DNA of 64,000 bases from Conyzicola nivalis_A. GTDB lineage: Bacteria > Actinomycetota > Actinomycetes > Actinomycetales > Microbacteriaceae. Each line of letters begins with the position of its first letter. The first letter of the stretch is position 1. The stretch covers positions 372,001 through 436,000 of the forward strand of contig NZ_JBEPSJ010000002.1 in assembly GCF_040548875.1 (NCBI RefSeq), given 5' to 3'. The notes below the pieces were generated by a model that was not told the origin of the DNA, did no database searches, and saw only the letters and a program-made list of their open reading frames with translations. The position numbers and the translations under genes are program-made. Positions 58,486 to 64,000 of the stretch are shown in pieces.

Positions 58486-59604
58486 GAGCTGTACGACGAT
58501 CTTCTCGGCCGATACGCCGGCGCGCTGCGTGTCGAGTGCGAGCTGCACATTCCGCAGTCCGCGCCCGACGACCCGCGGCGGCGGCGAGGGGAGGAAGGAA
58601 CCGTCTTCGAGCGCACCAGGCAGGAAGTCGCGGAATATCAGGTCGCCGACTTCGTCGTCTTTCAGGCTCGACCCCCAGATGAACCGAGCCTGGATGCCAC
58701 GCACACGAGCCCTGATCATGAGCGAGGTCGTCGACGACATCAGTCGCCAGAGCAGTCGGGGAATCTCGACGGACTTGCGGCGGCTGTCGGCGAGGGCGGC
58801 GAATGAGACCGCTGGGCTCGCGAGCGCCACCCGGCGGGAGCCTCCGGCTGCGTGGGCGATGTCGACGCACGGGCGCGCCGACCCCGTGCCGATGGCGAGA
58901 GTGCCGGCGAGGCGGCCGCCCGCGACGGCCGCCGTGACATCCGCCACCGCCGAGTCGCTCGCGTAGTCGAAGACCTCGCTCGCCCCGAGACGTCGTACAT
59001 AGTCGAAGTTGCGCGGCGAAGCAGTCGTCACGACCCGGTACCCCGCGGCGACGGCCAGCTGGATGGCGTTGCTCCCGACGCTCGTCGATCCGCCCCACAC
59101 CACCACCGTCTCGCCGGAGCCCGGCAGCGCGGACCCCGGGTGCCGCAGAGCGAGCTGCCCCTTCTGGAACAGCCCGCAGGCAGCCGTCGACAATCCCAGG
59201 GGCAGCACCGCCGCCGCCTCGAAGGTCATACCGTCCGGAATCCGGGAGGCGAGGGCCTCGGCAAGCACCGTGTACTCCTGGAAGGCACCCTGCCGCGGGT
59301 CGTTGACGTCCTTCTCGGCACCGACGGCGAGACCGAGGACCCTGTCGCCCACCGAGAACCGGGAGACGCCTGCTCCTACCGCCACCACCTCGCCAGCCAC
59401 GTCGCTCCCGAGAACGAAGGGCTTCTTGATCCAGCGGTACATAAACGCTCCTGCCGTCTGGATCACCCAGTCGACCGGATTGACGGCGACGGCGAAGTTC
59501 CTCACCATGATCTGATTCGGGCCCGGCTCGGAGCGCCCAGCTTCCCTGACTTCGAGGGGTCGGTCGAGCGCGACGATGCTCGCCGTGTGATTGATCGCGG
59601 TCAT
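58483..59604 (-). CDS. Zinc-independent medium-chain oxidoreductase (quinone-reductase type)
   Basis: A 373-residue MDR/alcohol-dehydrogenase-like enzyme. The catalytic-domain start has VNPVDWVIQTAGAFMYRWIK and GSDVAGEVVAVGAGVSRFSV; NAD(P) loop VVVWGGSTSVGSNAIQLAVA. The zinc-binding cysteines are absent, as in quinone oxidoreductase and crotonyl-CoA-reductase-like groups. AAGGAG lies before ATG 59604. Divergent from a TetR gene with a palindrome between, so expression is probably induced by a substrate such as a reactive aldehyde or quinone. Confidence 0.87.
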   Translation of the reverse strand: MTAINHTASIVALDRPLEVREAGRSEPGPNQIMVRNFAVAVNPVDWVIQTAGAFMYRWIKKPFVLGSDVAGEVVAVGAGVSRFSVGDRVLGLAVGAEKDVNDPRQGAFQEYTVLAEALASRIPDGMTFEAAAVLPLGLSTAACGLFQKGQLALRHPGSALPGSGETVVVWGGSTSVGSNAIQLAVAAGYRVVTTASPRNFDYVRRLGASEVFDYASDSAVADVTAAVAGGRLAGTLAIGTGSARPCVDIAHAAGGSRRVALASPAVSFAALADSRRKSVEIPRLLWRLMSSTTSLMIRARVRGIQARFIWGSSLKDDEVGDLIFRDFLPGALEDGSFLPSPPPRVVGRGLRNVQLALDTQRAGVSAEKIVVQL

Positions 59605-59618
59605 GATCGGACTCCTTA

Positions 59619-59633
59619 TGTCACAGTGTGACA
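59619..59633. promoter_or_regulatory. Candidate operator for TetR regulator
   Basis: TGTCACA-G-TGTGACA, a perfect 7+1+7 inverted repeat between the divergent oxidoreductase and TetR genes. A weaker related arm pair (TGTCAC...GTGTCA) lies at about 59649-59665. Confidence 0.6.
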
Positions 59634-59679
59634 TCACACTACACGTCATGTCACTCCGTGTCATCACTAGACTGGAGCA

Positions 59680-60261
59680 ATGGGACGTTGGGAGCCGAAC
59701 ACGCGCGCGCGGTTGGAGACCGCGGCGCTCGAACTGTTTCTCGAGCACGGGTTCGCCGAGACCACGGTCCCGCAGATAGCCGCCCGCGCCGAGCTGACGA
59801 ACCGCACGTTTTTCCGCCATTTCAGGGACAAGCGCGAGGTCTTGTTCTCGGCCGGAGACGACTTTCCGGAGCGGATCACGGGGATCATCCGCGGAGCGCC
59901 CAAGACAGACGATCTCTGGGAGCTGGTGCGCTACGGAGTCGACACCGCGGCGCGCAACTTCTTCCCCAATCGGCGCGACTACTTCAGGCTCCGGCGCGCC
60001 ATCATCCACTCCGACCCCGGGCTGCGCGAGCGAGACCTGGGAAAGCAGGCGGACCTGGCAGCGGCGATCCGTGCCGGATTTCTCGACCTCGGCTACGACG
60101 ACCAGCAGGCGACAATGGCCGCTCAGGTCTCGGCCGTCGCCATGCACGACGCAATCGACCGCTGGATCGACGACGACTCCGGTGCGCCGCTCGAGCACTT
60201 CGTTCGGCGCAACCTCGACACCATCCAGGCGATGGCGCGCGCCGCAGGGACGTCTGCGTGA
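59680..60261 (+). CDS. TetR-family regulator of the oxidoreductase
   Basis: A 193-residue TetR protein. HTH at about 10-58: LETAALELFLEHGFAETTVP, QIAARAELTNRTFFRHFRDK. The C-terminal part has LRRAIIHSDPGLRERDLGKQ as in TetR C-domains related to short-chain or redox regulators. Divergent from the oxidoreductase gene, which it probably represses. Confidence 0.9.
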   Translation: MGRWEPNTRARLETAALELFLEHGFAETTVPQIAARAELTNRTFFRHFRDKREVLFSAGDDFPERITGIIRGAPKTDDLWELVRYGVDTAARNFFPNRRDYFRLRRAIIHSDPGLRERDLGKQADLAAAIRAGFLDLGYDDQQATMAAQVSAVAMHDAIDRWIDDDSGAPLEHFVRRNLDTIQAMARAAGTSA

Positions 60262-60262
60262 C

Positions 60263-60919
60263 CTACCCCGCGTCGAGCCCGTTGCGGAACGCCCACACCA
60301 CGGCCTGCAGCCGGTCTCGGGCGCCGATCTTCGCCAGCAGGCCGGCCAGGTGGTATTTCACCGTCGACGCCTCGATGAACAGGCGGGCGGCCATCTCCTG
60401 GTTGGAGAGGCCCTCGCTGAGCAGGCGCAGGATGTCGAGCTCGCGCGGCGTGAGCGACTCGGCGACGGCGTCGGTGCTGCGGTCGGGCGACGAGCGACGG
60501 CCGGCGAACTCCGAGAGCACACGGCGGGTGATCTTCTGGTCGAGGGTGCCCTCCCCCGCGGCGACGGACCGGATCGCGCCGACGAGCGCCTCCTCGTCGG
60601 CGCCCTTGAGCAGGAACCCGGCGGCACCGGCCTCGAGCGCGCCGAAGACGTAGTCGTCGAGGTCGAAGGTGGTCACGACGAGCACGGGGATGTGCCCCTC
60701 CTCGTCGGAGGAGAGCAGCCGCGTCGCCTCGATGCCGTCGCGTCCCGGCATCCGTATGTCCATGCACACCACGTCGGGTCGCAACGCGCGGGCCAGCTCG
60801 ACCGCCTCGTAGCCGTCTTTCGCCTCGCCGACCACCTGGATGTCGCCGGCCGCCTCGACGATCACCGTGAAGCCGGCGCGCACGATCGCCTGGTCGTCTG
60901 CCACTACAACGCGGATCAT
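60263..60919 (-). CDS. NarL/LuxR-type response regulator
   Basis: A 218-residue regulator. Receiver with phospho-acceptor Asp54 (DVVCMDIRMPGRDG) and a Lys in LLKGADEEALV; LuxR HTH at the C-terminus (LTPRELDILRLLSEGLSNQE, TVKYHLAGLLAKIGARDRLQ). The ATG overlaps the kinase stop (ATGA). It is the last of four minus-strand genes, ABC ATPase-permease-kinase-regulator, so it probably senses an envelope stress relieved by that transporter. Confidence 0.92.
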   Translation of the reverse strand: MIRVVVADDQAIVRAGFTVIVEAAGDIQVVGEAKDGYEAVELARALRPDVVCMDIRMPGRDGIEATRLLSSDEEGHIPVLVVTTFDLDDYVFGALEAGAAGFLLKGADEEALVGAIRSVAAGEGTLDQKITRRVLSEFAGRRSSPDRSTDAVAESLTPRELDILRLLSEGLSNQEMAARLFIEASTVKYHLAGLLAKIGARDRLQAVVWAFRNGLDAG

Positions 60920-62226
60920 CGGTCGCTCTTCTCTTCTTCGGCTGCCGACGCGTCGGTTGCCGATGCGTCGGTTGCCGACGCGTCGGTGTCCGATGCGTCG
61001 GCCGCCGGGTCGGGCGGGGGGAGCCGCAGCTCGGTGCGCCAGCCGCCGTCGGGCGTCGGTCCGACGCTCAGTTCGGCGCCGGTGAGGGCCGCGCGCTCGC
61101 GCATGCCGATGAGCCCGTGACCGCCGAGCGGCACGGACACACCCCGCGTGACCGGCCGCACGTTGGTGACGCTGATCGTGGTCGCGGCGGCGGCGCGGTC
61201 GACGCGCACGGTGCACGCGGCGCCGGGGGCGTGCTGGCGGGCGTTCGCGAGCGACTCCTGCACCATGCGGTACGCGGCCGACTCCGCGATCGGGCCGAGC
61301 GGCACGGGGTCTCCGGTCCACTCCTCGTGGATGCGCATGCCCGCGTCACGCAGCCCCGCGACCAGCTGCGGGATCTGCGCGATCGAGGGCGCAGGCGCGA
61401 GGTCTCCACGGTCGTCGGAGCGCAGCAGCCCGACGGTCTGCCGCAGGTTGGCGAGCGTGTGCTGGGCGTCGCGGGCCACGGTGCGCATGTAGTCGTGAGC
61501 GCGGTCCGGCTCGGTCGCGACGAGCGCTCCGGCGGCCTGCGCGCCGATGATGATGCCCGAGAGGTGATGCGCGGCGATGTCGTGCAGCTCGCGCGCCATC
61601 AGGGAGCGCTCGGCCTGCACCGCGTCGTGGGCGCTGCGTTCGCGTTCCCGCTCGGCGGCCTCCGCGCGCTCGCGCAGTGCGAGCACCGTGCGGGCCCGCG
61701 AGGCGACGAGCTCGCCGACGAGGGCGGGAACGGCGAAGACGAGGGCGGCGCGCAGGGCCGCGAACAGCAGCTCCCAGCCGTCGGGCACGGTCGTGTCGGT
61801 GACGTACGACCGCCAGGCGACGATGGTTGAGACGAGGGCGGCGCCCGCGAGCCAGGAATAGGCGGATGCGCCCCGCGCCCGACGGCACACCGTGTACGCG
61901 GCGACGACCACCGCGGGCGTGCCGACTCCGAGCGTGCCGTCGGACACCACGAGCAGCGCGACGTCGACCGCGGTCGCGACGAGCAGCACCGCTATCGGAA
62001 ATCTCCCGCGCCACCAGAGCGCGACCGCCTGCACGAGCACGAGCACCACCGCGAGGGCGCTCGGCACCGGGGGCAGGGTCTCCCCCTCGGCGAGGTACCG
62101 GCCCGCATCGGAGCGCAGGTAGGCATCGGCGAGGGTTCCGGCCACACCCATGACCGCGACGAGCACGACGGGGGCGACGCGCCAGAGCCGCGACAGGTCG
62201 CGGCCCTGGCTCTCGTCGTTGCTCAT
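60916..62226 (-). CDS. Sensor histidine kinase (HisKA_3, NarX-like)
   Basis: A 436-residue kinase with five to six N-terminal helices and no external domain, a HisKA_3 dimerisation domain (His215 in ARELHDIAAHHLSGIIIGAQ) and a HATPase with ESLANARQHAPGA and GHGLIGMRERAALTGAELSV. ATG 62226 is favoured; GTG 62247 is possible. The tail TDASATDASATDASA comes from a 15-bp repeat. Membrane-embedded sensors of this type often watch a linked ABC transporter. Confidence 0.9.
   Translation of the reverse strand: MSNDESQGRDLSRLWRVAPVVLVAVMGVAGTLADAYLRSDAGRYLAEGETLPPVPSALAVVLVLVQAVALWWRGRFPIAVLLVATAVDVALLVVSDGTLGVGTPAVVVAAYTVCRRARGASAYSWLAGAALVSTIVAWRSYVTDTTVPDGWELLFAALRAALVFAVPALVGELVASRARTVLALRERAEAAERERERSAHDAVQAERSLMARELHDIAAHHLSGIIIGAQAAGALVATEPDRAHDYMRTVARDAQHTLANLRQTVGLLRSDDRGDLAPAPSIAQIPQLVAGLRDAGMRIHEEWTGDPVPLGPIAESAAYRMVQESLANARQHAPGAACTVRVDRAAAATTISVTNVRPVTRGVSVPLGGHGLIGMRERAALTGAELSVGPTPDGGWRTELRLPPPDPAADASDTDASATDASATDASAAEEEKSDR
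60946..61005. repeat. 15-bp in-frame tandem repeat in the kinase gene
   Basis: Four consecutive 15-bp units near-identical to CGATGCGTCGGTTGC, encoding the pentapeptide repeat TDASA at the protein's C-terminus. Length changes would not shift the frame. Confidence 0.85.
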
Positions 62227-62263
62227 GGGCTCATTCTGCCCTGACACCGGCGTCCGCGCCCGA

Positions 62264-63088
62264 TCACAGGTCGCGGCGGCGCAACGCGATGGCGGCGGCC
62301 GCCGTCACGATCCCGACGATCGCCGCGAGGGCGGCGAGCGCGAGCAGGGGCTCGAGTGCTGCGTCCCCGGGCGCCGCCATGCCCGCGCGAGCGAGCGACA
62401 GCGGCAGGATCTGAGCCCAGACCGGCAGCGAGCCGGTGACCAGCTGCACGAACCCCTGAAGGATCGGTTCGCCCACGAGCACGACGGCGACCACGATGGA
62501 CGCAGCGATCTGGCCGCGCAGGAGAACACCGACCGCGAGCCCCAGCAGTGCGAGCAGCACCACGGCGATGACCCCTCTGCCCAGCGAGCTCGCGATCTCC
62601 GCGGGCTGCAGGGCCAGCTCGGCGGGCGAGAACGCGACCAGCGAGAGCAGCACTGCGAGGGAGACCGCGGCGAGCGCGACCCCGAGCACCGCGGCCACGA
62701 TCGCGGTCGCCGCGACCTTGCCGCCGAGGATCACGGTGCGGGCCGGCCGCGCGAGCGCCGCGCCGAGGATGCCGCCGTGGCGGAAGTCGGTGGTGCCGAC
62801 GATCAGGCCCAGGGCGAGTACGGCGATCGTGGCGATGCCGATCGAGCCCGAGGACCCGCTCGCGCCGAGCACGTCGAGGGCCCCGTACTGGAACCCGGTC
62901 GAAGAGGTGTCTACCGGCCCCAGCTCGGCGCGCGCCGCCGGCTCGTTCGCGAGGATCGAACCGGCTGCGATGGCCGGCAGCACCGTGACCAGCAGGATCT
63001 GGGTGATCAGCAGGCCGCCCAGGGCCACGGCGAGCGCGACCCAGGTCGAGCCGACAGTGCGCATCTTCATCAGTTCTGCGCGGATCAT
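62264..63088 (-). CDS. ABC-2-type transporter permease
   Basis: A 274-residue permease with six helices (MIRAELMKMRTVGSTWVALA start; LALGLIVGTTDFRHGGILGA and AVGVLLRGQIAASIVVAVVL later). It forms a complex with the ATPase encoded just upstream, the ATG overlapping its stop (TGATG). Bacitracin, lantibiotic or lipid export are common tasks for this family; the substrate is unknown here. Confidence 0.87.
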   Translation of the reverse strand: MIRAELMKMRTVGSTWVALAVALGGLLITQILLVTVLPAIAAGSILANEPAARAELGPVDTSSTGFQYGALDVLGASGSSGSIGIATIAVLALGLIVGTTDFRHGGILGAALARPARTVILGGKVAATAIVAAVLGVALAAVSLAVLLSLVAFSPAELALQPAEIASSLGRGVIAVVLLALLGLAVGVLLRGQIAASIVVAVVLVGEPILQGFVQLVTGSLPVWAQILPLSLARAGMAAPGDAALEPLLALAALAAIVGIVTAAAAIALRRRDL

Positions 63089-63822
63089 CAGCGCACCTCC
63101 GCGTTCTCGGCGGTGAGGTCGAGGTAGTAGGCCTCGAGGTCTCCCCCGTGGTGCACGGTGAGGTCGTCGACCCTGCCGGAGCCGACGACCCTGCCGCGAG
63201 CGACCACCACCACCTCGTCGGCGACCTGGGCCACCTCGGCGAGGATGTGCGACGAGAGCAGAACGGCGCCGCCGCCGGCCGCGAAGCCGCGCAGCATGGT
63301 GCGCAGCCACCGGGTTCCCGCCGGGTCGAGCCCGTTCGCCGGTTCGTCGAGCACCAGCACGCTGGGGTCCCCGACGAGCGCGGTCGCGAGCGCCACACGC
63401 TGGCGCATTCCGAGCGAGTAGGTGCGGATCGCCCTGTCGGCCGACTGGCCGAGACCTGCGTCGTCGAGCAGCGGGTCGACCCGTGCCGCGTCGACGCCCG
63501 CCATGGCCGCGGCGATGCGCAGGTGCTGGCGCGCCGTGCGCCCGGGGTGGAGGCCGCCGGCGTCGAGCACGGCACCGACGGTGCCGACCGGATCGGCGAG
63601 CTGCGCATACGGGCGCCCATGGATGCTCGCCTGGCCGCGGTCGATGGATGCCAGCCCGAGCAGCATCCGCATCGACGTCGTCTTTCCTGCGCCGTTCGGG
63701 CCGAGCAGTCCGAGCACGCGTCCGCGCGCGACGGTGAAGCTCACCTCGTCGACGGCGACCGTGTGCCCGTAGGCCTTGTGCAGTCCGTGGACCGCGATTG
63801 CGGGAGTGTCGTGTGTGTTCAT
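63088..63822 (-). CDS. ABC transporter ATP-binding protein
   Basis: A 244-residue ATPase of the CcmA/BcrA/DrrA group. ATG 63822 (MNTHDTPAIAVHGLHKAYGH) is preferred over a longer frame. Walker A GPNGAGKTTSMRMLLGL; the signature is the atypical TYSLGMRQRVALATALV (YSLGM in place of LSGGQ), normal for this group; Walker B VLVLDEPANGLDPAG; switch SSHILAEVAQVAD. It precedes its permease and the two-component pair. Confidence 0.9.
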   Translation of the reverse strand: MNTHDTPAIAVHGLHKAYGHTVAVDEVSFTVARGRVLGLLGPNGAGKTTSMRMLLGLASIDRGQASIHGRPYAQLADPVGTVGAVLDAGGLHPGRTARQHLRIAAAMAGVDAARVDPLLDDAGLGQSADRAIRTYSLGMRQRVALATALVGDPSVLVLDEPANGLDPAGTRWLRTMLRGFAAGGGAVLLSSHILAEVAQVADEVVVVARGRVVGSGRVDDLTVHHGGDLEAYYLDLTAENAEVR

Positions 63823-63921
63823 GTTTCCAGCGTGGATGTCGCGGGGCCGCAGCACCCCCGCCGCAGGTCGAGTCCTCGTCCCGTCCGTTTGGGTGAACGT
63901 GACCGTGGGAAGAACGCGGAA

Positions 63922-63949
63922 GGGGACGCCACCCGAAGGCGGCGTCCCC
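63922..63949. terminator. Stem-loop before the ABC operon
   Basis: GGGGACGCC and GGCGTCCCC form a 9-bp stem with a 10-nt loop. On the minus strand it lies just after the stop at 63970, so it probably ends the transcript entering from the right. Confidence 0.65.
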
Positions 63950-63969
63950 GTGCGCGGGCGAATCGCGCG

Positions 63970-64000
63970 TCACTTCTCGCAGAACGCGGCATCCACCGTC
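63970..64000 (-). CDS. 3' end of a gene entering from the right
   Basis: The minus strand reads ...TVDAAFCEK and TGA (63972-63970), followed by a terminator-like hairpin. Only about nine codons are inside the window; the product cannot be named. Confidence 0.3.
   Translation of the reverse strand, partial: TVDAAFCEK

Noticed and set aside
58320..58490. tRNA-Lys as an integration site with attachment repeat
   Set aside because: The nearby 16-bp duplication does not match the tRNA 3' end, and no integrase is adjacent.

Overview
The window is about 64 kb of high-GC, gene-dense chromosome from an actinobacterium, most probably family Microbacteriaceae. Evidence: mycothiol synthase (mshD), GlnR, CarD, SenX3-RegX3 and a SigK/RskA pair (actinobacterial); an IspD-IspF fusion and a DUF7882 protein (both frequent in Microbacteriaceae); many GTG/TTG starts and ATGA/GTGA stop-start overlaps. 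Gene order rlmB-cysS-ispDF-carD-|-lpqE-like, gpmA next to senX3-regX3, and glnR-mshD followed by ppk/mutT1/pst resembles Mycobacterium tuberculosis, so the backbone is ancestral chromosome. I see no insertion sequence, prophage, CRISPR array or integron.

Layout. 1-8.9 kb: 5' part of an ABC exporter, a sortase-type (LAATG) surface protein, an MMPL exporter with a divergent TetR, a frameshifted M23 peptidase, an XRE regulator/membrane-protein pair behind a perfect palindrome, and a gene whose 5' end has been replaced by a 20-bp inverted repeat. 8.9-14 kb: a zinc-uptake locus (aztA divergent from aztB-aztD-aztC-aztD) with two AztD-type metallochaperones and a Fur/Zur-type box. 14-16.7 kb: a DUF6325/SHOCT/PLDc_N trio, a K+ channel and an unknown gene. 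16.7-21 kb: sulfur metabolism (sufS-sufU, malY-metY). 21-29 kb: Microbacteriaceae-type hypotheticals, a pyruvyl transferase, a MarR-MFS efflux operon with two operators, nadE and a DsbA-like protein. 29-36 kb: msiK-type sugar ATPase, a DUF4032 kinase-like protein, rlmB-cysS-ispDF-carD and a lipoprotein, with a DtxR/IdeR-like box at carD. 36-40 kb: tandem repeats, regX3-senX3, phoU, gpmA. 40-46.5 kb: methyltransferase, GNAT, FUSC, YgfZ, FABP, small membrane proteins, glnR, mshD. 46.5-55.6 kb: ppk, a frameshifted S66 peptidase, mutT1-like, pstSCAB. 55.6-64 kb: RskA/SigK, tRNA-Lys, an MDR oxidoreductase with TetR, and a two-component system linked to an ABC transporter.

How the genes work together. 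The strongest theme is phosphate: the sensor pair SenX3/RegX3 and PhoU, polyphosphate kinase, a Nudix/phosphatase and the Pst transporter are in one stretch, and 11-nt direct-repeat PHO-box-like sequences lie before pstS and between senX3 and phoU. A second theme is metal homeostasis (zinc azt locus; a putative iron box at carD). Several small efflux or stress modules each carry their own repressor and visible operator.

Caveats. Two genes (M23 peptidase, S66 peptidase) are each broken by what looks like one extra base; these may be assembly errors. All functional calls come from reading the sequence; no database search was run.
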